Notes: generated by a model not told the origin, from the sequence alone. 19,942 nucleotides of DNA from Spirochaetia bacterium (GCA_009929055.1 SABI01000017.1:1-19942); one strand, 5' to 3'; shown: positions 7,043 through 15,612, counted from the first letter of the stretch. Made by a program: numbers and translations.

Positions 7043-7072
7043 GAGCCGGACGGGATTCACCCGTTCGGCCTC
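7043..7072 (+). other. stable intercistronic hairpin after the binding-protein gene
   Basis: GCCGGACGGG (7045-7054) pairs with CCCGTTCGGC (7060-7069) around a 5-nt loop: ten pairs, one of them G-U. Two more pairs form outside a bulged C. It is unusually GC-rich for this DNA. There is no U-run after it, so full termination is unlikely. Such structures after a binding-protein gene commonly stabilise the upstream message and lower expression of the downstream transporter genes; that role is inferred here. Confidence 0.68.
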
Positions 7073-7087
7073 TATATGGAGAAGTCA

Positions 7088-8602
7088 ATGGATTTTATAA
7101 AGATACAGCATGCCAGTAAAAGGTTTGGAGGAGTTCACGCCCTTAAAGATGTTACCTTCAGTGTCAAAAAAGGGGAAATACATGGCCTCATTGGGGAGAA
7201 TGGTTCAGGTAAATCGACACTTATTAAAATATTAGCAGGAGTCCTACCAGCTGATGAGGGAGAAATTACTATTGAGGGGAAGAAGATTACTTCATATGGC
7301 CCCTTAACAGGAATTCGCCATGGTATTAGTGTGATTTATCAGGATATTTCTCTCTTTCCCAATTTGAGTGTAATGGAAAACATCTTATTAGGGAGAGTAC
7401 TTGAACAAAATAAGAAAGTGTTTAGGAAAAAACAATATGAAGCTAGGGTTGAAGAAATTTTAGAAGACCTTGGTGTTGATATCAAATTAGATGAATTAGT
7501 TGGAGAACTCCCTATTGCACAACAACAGCTTGTAGCTATAGCCCGTGCTCTAAACAATGAATCAAAACTTCTTATTTTAGATGAACCTACTACTGCCCTT
7601 ACTCGGCAAGAGATTAACCAATTATTTAAATTGGTTAATAATCTAAAGAGTAAAGGAATTTCTGTAATTTTTATAAGCCATAAACTTGATGAAATTGAAG
7701 AGCTTTGTGAGACTGTCACAATTCTTCGTGATGGAGAACTCATTGCATCAAAACCAATGGCAGAGCTCACTATTGAGAAGATAGAGAACTACATGGTTGG
7801 GAAATCAATGATCCACGCAAAAGATGTAGTAGAGACTGAGTTTGAAGAAGTTGTTATGGAGGTAAAAGAGCTTACTAAACGAAATAACTTTGCAGATATA
7901 TCATTTAAGCTCCATAAAGGAGAAATCCTTGGAATTATTGGCCTTCTTGGTTCTGGAAGGACTGAACTAGCCTCTGCCCTTTTTGGAGTAGCCCCTGCAG
8001 ACTCAGGGTCTATTATCATGGATGGAGAAGCAACTCGAATCAATTCAGTAGAAGATGCTGTACAATATGGTATAGCCTATGTTCCAGAAGACCGCCTCAC
8101 TCAAGGACTTGTTATGAATAAGTCTATTAATCTTAATATTGGAATTGCTACCCTCGATAATTCTACCTCTAAGGTAGGACTTGTTGATACAAAGAAATTA
8201 AGCGATTTATCAGATTATTGGATTAAAGAAATGGCGATTAAAACTGATTCAAAAGATAAGTTAGCAAAGATGCTCTCTGGAGGAAATCAACAGAAGATTG
8301 TCCTTTCTAAATGGCTCGCCATGGGACCAAAGGTCTTAATTCTAGATGGCCCTACCGTTGGAATAGACATTGGAGCGAAAGCAGGAATTTTTGTTACGAT
8401 AAATAAAATGGCAAAAGAGAAGGGGATGGGTGTTATTTTAATTTCTGATGAAATAAGGGAAATAACCTCTCACTGCCATCGTGTGATAATTATGCGAAAT
8501 GGGAGATTCTCAAAAGAATTGGTTGGCAATGAAATTGAAGATGCTGCAATTCAACGTGAACTCGATGAGCAAAAGCGCATTATTGCGCAAGAAATCACCT
8601 AA
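7088..8602 (+). CDS. ABC sugar transporter, duplicated-domain ATP-binding protein (RbsA/MglA-like)
   Basis: Cytoplasmic ATPase of 504 residues with two nucleotide-binding domains, as usual for the carbohydrate uptake family CUT2. Domain 1 has Walker A GENGSGKST (36-44), a degenerate signature (LPIAQQQ, 141-147), Walker B LLILDEP with Glu166, and His198. Domain 2 has the family's degenerate P-loop (GLLGSGRTE, 285-293) and an intact signature LSGGNQQ (396-402). Its Walker B reads LILDGP: Gly421 replaces the catalytic Glu, and the His position is Asp (ISDE). ATP turnover would therefore rest on one composite site. ATG 7088 is chosen because GGAG (7078-7081) lies 6 nt upstream; an in-frame ATG at 7076 overlaps that site. 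It works with the two permeases and the binding protein around it. Confidence 0.93.
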   Translation: MDFIKIQHASKRFGGVHALKDVTFSVKKGEIHGLIGENGSGKSTLIKILAGVLPADEGEITIEGKKITSYGPLTGIRHGISVIYQDISLFPNLSVMENILLGRVLEQNKKVFRKKQYEARVEEILEDLGVDIKLDELVGELPIAQQQLVAIARALNNESKLLILDEPTTALTRQEINQLFKLVNNLKSKGISVIFISHKLDEIEELCETVTILRDGELIASKPMAELTIEKIENYMVGKSMIHAKDVVETEFEEVVMEVKELTKRNNFADISFKLHKGEILGIIGLLGSGRTELASALFGVAPADSGSIIMDGEATRINSVEDAVQYGIAYVPEDRLTQGLVMNKSINLNIGIATLDNSTSKVGLVDTKKLSDLSDYWIKEMAIKTDSKDKLAKMLSGGNQQKIVLSKWLAMGPKVLILDGPTVGIDIGAKAGIFVTINKMAKEKGMGVILISDEIREITSHCHRVIIMRNGRFSKELVGNEIEDAAIQRELDEQKRIIAQEIT

Positions 8603-8613
8603 GGAGTATCTGG

Positions 8614-9627
8614 ATGAAGAGCCGAATAAATTTACTAAAAAGCCGGGAGATGCTTTTGGGAATTACAATTCTATTACTCTTAGTGATGAATTCAATTTTA
8701 GCCCCAAGCTTTCTCACCTATACAAATATTGTCAACTTACTAAAATCCTTTACTGTATTAGGGATATTCTCTCTAGGGGTACTATTGGTAGTTATATCAG
8801 GAGGTGTTGATGTCTCCTTTACAGCAATAGCCCAAGTGACCCAATATGCTGTTGTCTATCTATTTATAAACTATATGAGTGGCAACATATTCTTAGCCTT
8901 TTTGTTTGCTATTATTTTAGGAGCCCTCATGGGTCTCTTTAATGGTTACCTTATTGACCGCTATAAAATGCCTGCAATTATCATCACAATCGCTACACAG
9001 AATCTATTTTATGGCCTTATGTATGTTATCACTAAAGGACAGCTCATCTACGTTATCCCTGACTATTTCTGGAAGATATCGAACACGATGTTGTTCAAAC
9101 AAGTTTCAGCTAATGGCGCTGTATCTGGAATCAGTATGACAACTGTCATTTGGATATTTCTTTCAATACTTACGTTACTACTTCTTAGGTTTACTGTCTT
9201 AGGGCGGAGTATTTTCATGTTAGGGGGAAACCCAATAGCTGCTCAGAGAGTTGGCGTGAATAGTAAAAAAACAACACTCTTTGTCTATGGAACAATGGGA
9301 GCTATTGCAGGTATTGGAGGAATAGCCCATGTTTCGATAGTTAACTCTGTAATTCCAAACTCAATAGTTGGTCAAGAGCTCCAAGTTATAGCAGCTGTTA
9401 TCCTTGGAGGGGCGAGTATCACTGGAGGGAAGGGCTCTGTAGTAGGAACGTTCCTTGGAGTGTTATTATTTGCAATACTGAGTAACTCACTCACCTTGCT
9501 CCAAATTTCCTCTTATTGGTATAGCGTATTTACCGGGCTGATTATCTTAATCAGTGTGTTATTAAATGCGTTGCAGGAAATTCAACAACAGAAACAGAAA
9601 ATTCGTGTGCTCGTAGCACAAGCATAA
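8614..9627 (+). CDS. ABC sugar transporter permease 1 (RbsC-like, BPD_transp_2)
   Basis: Integral membrane protein of 337 residues with about eight to ten hydrophobic segments, belonging to the branched-chain amino acid/ribose-type permease family. Characteristic points are VVISGGVDVSFTAIAQ near the second membrane segment, GGNPIAAQRVGVN in the cytoplasmic region and ILGGASITGGKGSVVGTFLG, the ATPase-contact loop of this family. AAGGAG overlaps the ATPase stop and lies 7 nt before the ATG. It differs clearly from the second permease in sequence, so the pore is probably a heterodimer, as in the Lsr and rhamnose transporters. Confidence 0.93.
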   Translation: MKSRINLLKSREMLLGITILLLLVMNSILAPSFLTYTNIVNLLKSFTVLGIFSLGVLLVVISGGVDVSFTAIAQVTQYAVVYLFINYMSGNIFLAFLFAIILGALMGLFNGYLIDRYKMPAIIITIATQNLFYGLMYVITKGQLIYVIPDYFWKISNTMLFKQVSANGAVSGISMTTVIWIFLSILTLLLLRFTVLGRSIFMLGGNPIAAQRVGVNSKKTTLFVYGTMGAIAGIGGIAHVSIVNSVIPNSIVGQELQVIAAVILGGASITGGKGSVVGTFLGVLLFAILSNSLTLLQISSYWYSVFTGLIILISVLLNALQEIQQQKQKIRVLVAQA

Positions 9628-9650
9628 CAAGAGTTCATAGGAGATACATA

Positions 9651-10664
9651 ATGGTTGGTATACCTCAATTAATAAAAAAAGCGAGAAAGCAAGAACAGTT
9701 CTCTTTGGTGATAACCTTAGTAATTGTCTTCTTTCTCCTGTGGGCTCTAAATGGTTCAAAATTTATTGCTATAAGAAACATCCGTTCGATGTCTTATCAG
9801 TTGCCTATTATTGGATTGCTTGCAATAGGTATGATGATAAGTGAACTCTCTGGTGGGATAAATCTCTCCATTATCGCAAATGCGAACCTTAATGGAGTTG
9901 TTATCTACCTAGTTCTTAATGCAATTACCGGTGGATCAATGGGAGATGCTAATGGATTGCAAGTGATTATTGCTATTGCAGCAGGATTTGCTGCTAGTAC
10001 ACTCATCGGGATATTCAATGGACTTCTCATAGCTAAATTAAATATTCCTGCAATACTTACCACCCTAGGGTCTATGACCCTTTTGCAAGGAATTAGCTTA
10101 GTTCTTACCAAAGGATATACAATTTCAGGATTCCCTGATTCCCTCATATTTATAGGAAATGGGAGTGTAGGTGGTTTTCCAATGCCTATTATTGTCTTTG
10201 GTATAGTTATAGTTATTACCCATTTCATCTTAAATAAATCTTCATTTGGGGTTCGCCTCTACATGACTGGAGCTAATAGAGTAGCGTGTAATTATTCTAA
10301 TGTGAATACAACTAAAGTTATTGTGTGGGAATATATTTTATCAGCATGGTTTGCTTCTATTACTAGCCTCATTATGATAGGGCAGCTTAACTCAGTAAAA
10401 GCTAACTACGCAGAGTCATACCTATTGGTTGCTGTCTTAGCAAGCTTCTTAGGTGGTGTTGATCCTAATGGGGGATTTGGAAGACTCTCTGGGATGATCT
10501 TAGCTGCAGTTATATTACAGTTAATCTCTAGTGGTCTCAATCTCCTTAGACTTGATCCATTTATGATTACAGCAATGTGGGGAGCAATAATTATTTTCCT
10601 CCTAGTGGGAAAAGATATTCTTCCTAAAATAGAAAAAGTATTTCTCTCTCTAAAAAAGAGGTAA
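9651..10664 (+). CDS. ABC sugar transporter permease 2 (RbsC-like, BPD_transp_2)
   Basis: Second integral membrane permease, also 337 residues, paired with the one just upstream. Family points are MISELSGGINLSIIANANL, GIFNGLLIAKLNIPAILTTLG, MTGANRVACNYSNVN and SFLGGVDPNGGFGRLSG, the equivalent of the GGASITGGKG loop. That loop is less canonical than in the first permease, which supports division of labour within a heterodimer. AGGAG lies 7 nt before the ATG, and 23 nt separate it from the upstream stop. The following regulator begins about 60 nt downstream, without a terminator. Confidence 0.92.
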   Translation: MVGIPQLIKKARKQEQFSLVITLVIVFFLLWALNGSKFIAIRNIRSMSYQLPIIGLLAIGMMISELSGGINLSIIANANLNGVVIYLVLNAITGGSMGDANGLQVIIAIAAGFAASTLIGIFNGLLIAKLNIPAILTTLGSMTLLQGISLVLTKGYTISGFPDSLIFIGNGSVGGFPMPIIVFGIVIVITHFILNKSSFGVRLYMTGANRVACNYSNVNTTKVIVWEYILSAWFASITSLIMIGQLNSVKANYAESYLLVAVLASFLGGVDPNGGFGRLSGMILAAVILQLISSGLNLLRLDPFMITAMWGAIIIFLLVGKDILPKIEKVFLSLKKR

Positions 10665-10725
10665 GGAATTTATAGGAAAATAATAGACAACTCATGTGAG
10701 GGGTCTAAAGAGGTGTGTTTTTTGT

Positions 10726-11856
10726 ATGAAGGTAATGAAAAGTCAATCGATTTATGAACATTTAGAAAATCGAATCTATTCTGGAGAATTTAATGATTCT
10801 CTACGCCTTCCTTCTGAAAAAATACTTACCGAATATTATAATTGTTCTAGGCCAACTCTTCGTAAAGCATTAGAGGCCCTTGAAAAACAGTCTCTCATTA
10901 CACGAAAGCAGGGCTCAGGTTCTTTTATAACAGAAAAAAGTTTCACCATAAGAAAAGAAGAGATTGCTTCTCATAAGAAAGCGGCACTATTTGGTATCAT
11001 CTTCCCTAGCTTAGGGGCGAGCTATGTCTTTGATTCTATTTGTAATGAAGTGACAAGAATTCTAGCTCAAAAAGATTGCTCCCTCGTGTGGGGAGGAACA
11101 GTCCTTTCTCACTCAAATAATCTTTTTGAGGAAGTGAAGCATATATGTGCCAAATATATTGAATTAAACGTAGATGGAGTATTTTTTGCCCCTATTGAAT
11201 ATACTGATGAGAGAGACGAAGTGAATAATTATATTATAGATACCTTTGATCAATCTCACATCCCAGTTATCCTCATCGATTCCGATGTAACAGATTTCCC
11301 CTTTAGGAGTAATCATGATTTAGTGAGTATAGATCATACTCAAGCAAGTTATCTATTAACAAAGCATATGATAGATAGTGGTGCTAGAGATATTCACTTC
11401 CTCTCTCCCTATAAATCATCACGAACAATAAAAATACGACAGATGGGATACAGAGAAGCCCTTTTTGATTCAAATTTGCCCATACTACACGAATCAATCC
11501 ACGAGGGAGACCCCACAGATATAGAATTTGTTACATCTATTATTAAAAAGAACCCCGATGCAATATTGTGCTCAAATGATGGTACTGCTATTAGCTTACT
11601 TAGTACATTAAGAAAATTAGGGGTAGAGGTACCACAAAAACTTATTGTGGCAGGTTTTGACAACCTAAGTTACCTCTCCCATATCATCACCCCATTAACA
11701 AGTATTACTCATCCAATTGGGATGATAAGCAATGAAGCTGTGAATATGATGTTAGATAGGGTGCAAAGTCCCTCTCTTCCCATAAAAACAGTCTCCTATG
11801 GAGGAACAGTAATTGCCCGTAAATCTACTCAATTGAATAAAGAGGATCTATGCTAG
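10726..11856 (+). CDS. transcription regulator: GntR-type DNA-binding domain fused to LacI-type sugar sensor (AraR-like)
   Basis: Predicted DNA-binding regulator of about 376 residues. The N-terminus (about 6-70) is a GntR winged helix: SIYEHLENRIYSGEF, LPSEKILTEYYNCSRPTLRKALEALE, then the wing ITRKQGSGSFI. From about residue 85 onward it is a LacI/GalR-type periplasmic-binding-protein fold (IIFPSLGASYVFDSI, DGVFFAPIEY, VILIDSDV, DAILCSNDGTA, IVAGFDNLSY and SITHPIGMISNEA), which would bind a sugar effector. This architecture is that of B. subtilis AraR. It lies inside the operon between permease and kinase genes and most likely senses the transported sugar or its phosphate. The start is uncertain: ATG 10726 suits the family best; GTG 10696 and ATG 10735 are in-frame alternatives, and none has an ideal ribosome-binding site. 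Confidence 0.88.
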   Translation: MKVMKSQSIYEHLENRIYSGEFNDSLRLPSEKILTEYYNCSRPTLRKALEALEKQSLITRKQGSGSFITEKSFTIRKEEIASHKKAALFGIIFPSLGASYVFDSICNEVTRILAQKDCSLVWGGTVLSHSNNLFEEVKHICAKYIELNVDGVFFAPIEYTDERDEVNNYIIDTFDQSHIPVILIDSDVTDFPFRSNHDLVSIDHTQASYLLTKHMIDSGARDIHFLSPYKSSRTIKIRQMGYREALFDSNLPILHESIHEGDPTDIEFVTSIIKKNPDAILCSNDGTAISLLSTLRKLGVEVPQKLIVAGFDNLSYLSHIITPLTSITHPIGMISNEAVNMMLDRVQSPSLPIKTVSYGGTVIARKSTQLNKEDLC

Positions 11857-13217
11857 ATAAAGAAAAAGTACATGTTGGAATAGATGTAGGAACTACTAAT
11901 ATTACAATTGTCTCTTGTGATATTTCTAAAAAAGAAGTTCCCATTACCAACTCACTTCCTAACAAAAAAATTGATACAAAAGAAAAATATTCTTATGCGC
12001 AAGATCCTCTTTATATAGAAGAAATGGTAAAACAATTACTTATTCTTGAGAAAAGAAGTATTGCTTCTATTACCGTAACTGGGCAAGTTCATGGAATCCT
12101 CTATGTTGATAAAGATGGAAAAGCTGTTTCTCCTTTGTATACATGGTTAGACCAGCGTGGGATGATAGAAATTGATGGCATCTCTTCTCAGCTTCTCTTA
12201 AAAGAGAGAACAGGGGCTCACCTCCCTAGTGGGTATGGCCTTCTTACCCATTATGCTAACAGGAGAATGGGGAAAGTTCCCCCCTCAGCTGTAGGGTTTT
12301 GTGGGATACTTGAATATATTACAGGAAGACTAATAGGCTCTCCTTTACAAAAATCAGACCCTAGTACCCTTGGAACCTATGGCTCTTACAATCCAATTAA
12401 AGGGACCTTTGATCAAAAAGTATTAGATGAAGTAATGGGTAGTGACAAAGCAACATTTCTAACCCCCTCATCCCCTTTTGAAATAGCAGGCTATACAACA
12501 AGTGGTATCCCTGTCACCTATCCTGTGGGTGACAATCAAGCTGGTTTTTTTGGGATGGTCTCCTCTTGGGAGTCTTCAGCCCTTATTAGTATTGGAACTA
12601 GTGGACAACTCTCATTATGTAGTACCTCCAAAGAGTCTCCCCCTACCATGGAGTTGCGCCCATTCTTTGGTACTCACTACCTGCACGTTGGGGCAACTCT
12701 TACTGCAGGGAAGGCATATGAAGTCTTGCACTCTTTCATAAAAAGTCTCTTTAAGGCATCTCACATAGACATCGATGATGGCACCATCTTCGATATCATG
12801 AAAGAATCTGCAAGAAACTTAGAAGATATTGATCCCCTTGTTGTAGATACGCGCCTTAGTGGGACAAGAAGAGAGCCAACTATGAGGGGCTCTATTACCA
12901 ACATAGGGTTAAGTAACTTCACAATCGGAAACATGGTAAAGAGTACTGTTGATGGAATTATTGGAGAATTACAAAGTTTTAAAGAAGACTCTCCTCGCTC
13001 TTTTGAAAAAATAGAAAGAATCATAGCTACAGGGAGCTCAGTAAGAAAAAATTATCTATTTAAAGAAGCCCTACAAAGATCATTTGATCGAGATTCTATC
13101 ATTGCTGAAGTTGATGACGGAGCAGGTTTTGGAGCAGCTTTGATTGGCACTGTTGCTACAAAAAGATGTACAATAGAAGAGACTAGTAAATATATACATA
13201 CCCTATTAGGGACGTAA
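11850..13217 (+). CDS. FGGY-family carbohydrate kinase, sedoheptulokinase-like
   Basis: ATP-dependent sugar kinase of 455 residues with the two-domain actin-like FGGY fold. Visible motifs are the N-terminal phosphate loop GIDVGTTNITI (10-20), TGQVHG (77-82), YTWLDQRG (97-104), VGDNQAGFFG (226-235) with Asp228 as probable catalytic base, ISIGTSGQLSL (247-257) and the C-terminal IATGSSVRKN (392-401). The order and wording (YAQDP, GYGLLTHY, DNQA) match bacterial sedoheptulokinase-like proteins better than xylulokinase or LsrK. It would phosphorylate a ketose, C5 to C7, supplied by the transporter and epimerase; the exact sugar is not determined. GAGG lies 4 nt before the ATG, which overlaps the regulator's last 7 nt. 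Its stop overlaps the ribosome-binding region of the epimerase. Confidence 0.88.
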   Translation: MLDKEKVHVGIDVGTTNITIVSCDISKKEVPITNSLPNKKIDTKEKYSYAQDPLYIEEMVKQLLILEKRSIASITVTGQVHGILYVDKDGKAVSPLYTWLDQRGMIEIDGISSQLLLKERTGAHLPSGYGLLTHYANRRMGKVPPSAVGFCGILEYITGRLIGSPLQKSDPSTLGTYGSYNPIKGTFDQKVLDEVMGSDKATFLTPSSPFEIAGYTTSGIPVTYPVGDNQAGFFGMVSSWESSALISIGTSGQLSLCSTSKESPPTMELRPFFGTHYLHVGATLTAGKAYEVLHSFIKSLFKASHIDIDDGTIFDIMKESARNLEDIDPLVVDTRLSGTRREPTMRGSITNIGLSNFTIGNMVKSTVDGIIGELQSFKEDSPRSFEKIERIIATGSSVRKNYLFKEALQRSFDRDSIIAEVDDGAGFGAALIGTVATKRCTIEETSKYIHTLLGT

Positions 13218-13231
13218 TGGAGGATATAAAA

Positions 13232-14095
13232 ATGAGAAAAGTGGGAATTTATTATGCGTTTTGGACTCATGAATGGGATGTTGATTTTGCTCCATTTATT
13301 AAGAAAGTAAAGAAATTAGGGTTCGATCAACTTGAACTAAACTGTGGAACCCTTGTTGATATGAGTAAAGAACAACAACAAGCATTAAAACAGATGGCCG
13401 ATGATGAGGGCTTAATCCTCAGTTATGGAATTGGTCTCAAAAAAGAATACGATGTGTCGAGCCTAGATGAAAGTGTTCGCCAAAAAGGGCTCTCTTTTAT
13501 GAAGAAGGCAATTGATGCAGTAGGACTCATGGGAGGCGGCATGATAGGTGGAACTATCCACGGATACTGGCCTGCAAGCATGCCCTCTGGACTAGACTCG
13601 AAACAACCTATATGGGATCAAAGTGTAAAAAGTCTTCAAGAGCTCGCCCCTTACGCTAAAGAAAGAAATGTATGGCTAAACGTTGAAGTCCTTAACAGGT
13701 TCGAGCAATTTATTGTTAACGACAGCGTTGAAGCTTTAAAGTTTATTAAAGAAGTAAACCACCCTCATTGTAATATTCTCTTAGATACCTTCCATATGAA
13801 TATTGAAGAAGATTCATTTGGAGACGCCATTAGAAGAATAGGACCCTACTTAAAAGCATTCCATTTAGGGGAAACTAATAGAAAACTTCCAGGAACTGGA
13901 AGAATGCCTTGGAAAGAGATAAAACAAGCGCTTGATGATATTAACTTTGATGGACCTATGGTAATGGAGCCTTTCATCATGAAAGGGGGACAAGTAGGAA
14001 GAGATATCGGAGTATGGAGAGACATAGTAGAAGATCCTGATCTAGATGCCTTAGCTGCTGCTTCTGCTACCTTTGTAAGAGAAAACTTGTTTTAA
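13232..14095 (+). CDS. D-psicose/D-tagatose 3-epimerase family enzyme (TIM barrel)
   Basis: Metal-dependent ketose C3 epimerase, for example converting D-fructose and D-psicose, of 287 residues (family 285-295). From the chosen start the numbering agrees, as I recall it, with Agrobacterium D-psicose 3-epimerase: metal ligands E152, D185, H211 and E246, and substrate contacts E158, H188 and R217, are all present at the same positions. Signature stretches are YYAFWTHEW, EVLNRFE, LDTFHMNIEEDSFGDAI, FHLGETNR, PGTGRMPW and VMEPF. Every key residue is intact, so it should be active; the preferred ketose (psicose, tagatose, ribulose or another) is not decided by sequence. ATG 13232 is chosen because GGAGG (13219-13223), just past the kinase stop, lies 8 nt upstream. 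The ATG at 13217 would add five residues and cover that site. It is the last gene of the operon. Confidence 0.92.
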   Translation: MRKVGIYYAFWTHEWDVDFAPFIKKVKKLGFDQLELNCGTLVDMSKEQQQALKQMADDEGLILSYGIGLKKEYDVSSLDESVRQKGLSFMKKAIDAVGLMGGGMIGGTIHGYWPASMPSGLDSKQPIWDQSVKSLQELAPYAKERNVWLNVEVLNRFEQFIVNDSVEALKFIKEVNHPHCNILLDTFHMNIEEDSFGDAIRRIGPYLKAFHLGETNRKLPGTGRMPWKEIKQALDDINFDGPMVMEPFIMKGGQVGRDIGVWRDIVEDPDLDALAAASATFVRENLF

Positions 14096-14130
14096 GTAAC
14101 TAAAAAGCAATACATCATATTATTTAGGTT

Positions 14131-14164
14131 AACAGAAAGGGGGGGAGGTTCTCCCCTCTTTGTT
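14131..14164 (+). terminator. hairpin terminator candidate closing the sugar operon
   Basis: GGGGAG (14142-14147) pairs with CTCCCC (14151-14156) around a 3-nt loop. The stem extends outward through wobble and A-T pairs (AAAG with CTTT, AAC with GTT) with small bulges. The T-rich part is inside the stem rather than a long trailing run. The position, 36 nt after the epimerase stop and before the convergent transporter gene, supports a terminator, possibly working in both directions. Confidence 0.55.
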
Positions 14165-14249
14165 AGACTCCCATCCAAACGAAGACATCAAAAGAATCAT
14201 CCATTGTATAAACATTTCCTGTTCTTTTAACAAGACAAAATTGGCGTAT

Positions 14250-15512
14250 TTATTCACTTCCTTTCATCATAGGACTCTCTTTTAACTTCGTTGCTAAAAA
14301 GAGGGCAATAATTGCTATTATGAAGAAAAATATCATAAAAGAATTAAGATAGATATTTTGTCTATAACTCATTCCTGCAACAAACAAGAGACCAGTAATT
14401 TGACCTGAAAGTAATAAAAGACCTTGACTCGTTGACTCAGATGCTGGAGCACTTACTTCAGCTGCATACTGAAACCCAATAGGACCAGCACTCATTACAA
14501 AGAACCCTAATAAGAAAGAGGAGATAATAGCAACTATATATGCGTGGCCAGGAAATAAGTAACTGCTAAAAGTGAGACCAAAGAGGGAAGGAACCATTCC
14601 TCCAATACAGAGAACGAGAAAGAACTTCCTTTTCATATATTTATCACTTAGGAGAGGAATAATTACTGCTCCAATTACTCCACCAACGAGCATGAATACC
14701 CCAATTAATCCATCTGAGTCGAGTACTCCTAAATTTCCTGTTATAGCGTCCACCATACTACTTACTGCATTAAATACACCGAGGCCAATAAAGAAGAGAA
14801 TTAAAGCTATTTTCATATCTTTAAGACTAAGAATATGTTTAATTCCCTTAAAGAAAGGGGTAGGGATATACTCTTTATCATCAACTGGATGAATGGGTCT
14901 TTCTCTAATGAAGATAATTGCAATAATTGCAGAGACAGCAGTCATGATTCCATAGATAAATAATATTTTGTCGATTCCTTGTCCATAATTGGGGTCACCT
15001 ACTTTAGTTACTACAAACATAGGAGTTACAGCCATCACAATGATAATACCAAGGTACTGAGCTAAAGAGGCTAATCCTGCGGCTAAGCCCCTCTCTTTTA
15101 AGGGAAACCACCTTACCGTAACAGCGGTTACTCCATTAATAATGAATGGTTGGCTTACTGCGAGTATTAATTGAGCCCCTACTACAACTGCAAAATTGTG
15201 TGCATAGATTCCCTTGATAAGACCTGCTGTTCCTGCAAGAACTGCACCAATAGTAATACCAATTCTAATTCCGTAGGTATCTATCACATAACTCGCTGGA
15301 ATACAGAAGACAAGAAAGAGAAGCATATAACTCATTGAGAGAAAATCTACGTTAATGAGGCTTAATGGATTAAATTGGCCACTATAATAGACACTGGCTG
15401 CTCGAGCAATGGGAGCATGGGTGAGCCATTGAATCTCTACTGCAATAGTGATGAGCATGAAAGAAGCAAGAACAACATATCGGTATGGTGAAGGTTTTAT
15501 AAGTGTCTTCAT
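14250..15512 (-). CDS. MFS transporter
   Basis: Integral membrane transporter of about 420 residues with twelve predicted hydrophobic helices in two halves around a charged central loop (RERPIHPVDDKEYIP). The conserved loop after helix 2 is present in altered form (YVIDTYGIRIGITIG), as is the equivalent in the second half (LLSDKYMKRKFFL). The wording, including EIQWLTHAPIA near the start, WFPLKERGLAAGL and the two halves' layout, recalls the FLVCR/DIRC2-like branch, but substrate and direction cannot be assigned. ATG 15512 is chosen because AGGAG lies 7 nt upstream on this strand; a longer in-frame start at 15584 would add 24 residues lacking homology-like features. It is divergent from the AEC transporter and convergent to the sugar operon, and not obviously linked to either. 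Confidence 0.85.
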   Translation of the reverse strand: MKTLIKPSPYRYVVLASFMLITIAVEIQWLTHAPIARAASVYYSGQFNPLSLINVDFLSMSYMLLFLVFCIPASYVIDTYGIRIGITIGAVLAGTAGLIKGIYAHNFAVVVGAQLILAVSQPFIINGVTAVTVRWFPLKERGLAAGLASLAQYLGIIIVMAVTPMFVVTKVGDPNYGQGIDKILFIYGIMTAVSAIIAIIFIRERPIHPVDDKEYIPTPFFKGIKHILSLKDMKIALILFFIGLGVFNAVSSMVDAITGNLGVLDSDGLIGVFMLVGGVIGAVIIPLLSDKYMKRKFFLVLCIGGMVPSLFGLTFSSYLFPGHAYIVAIISSFLLGFFVMSAGPIGFQYAAEVSAPASESTSQGLLLLSGQITGLLFVAGMSYRQNIYLNSFMIFFFIIAIIALFLATKLKESPMMKGSE

Positions 15513-15548
15513 AGATAAGCTCCTAAGAGAAAGAGATTTTTTATAGTA

Positions 15549-15612
15549 AAGCAATACCCATAAAACATGCAATAAGGAAATCATTGAGGTAAAAAAGAGA
15601 TAAGTATTGCTT
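15549..15612. repeat. 9-bp inverted repeat around the MFS/AEC intergenic region
   Basis: AAGCAATAC (15549-15557) and GTATTGCTT (15604-15612) are exact inverted copies 46 nt apart, between two divergent transporter genes. Two half-sites of a shared regulator are possible. A cruciform or RNA structure is unlikely at this spacing. No regulator gene lies next to them. Confidence 0.3.

Noticed and set aside
8499..8810. Overlapping open frame across the ATPase/permease junction
   Set aside because: It is a shadow in another frame of two well-supported genes and has no family features.
6015..13217. Autoinducer-2 (Lsr) uptake system
   Set aside because: The binding protein and paired permeases resemble Lsr, but the kinase is sedoheptulokinase-like rather than LsrK, and no LsrF/LsrG is present, while a ketose 3-epimerase is.
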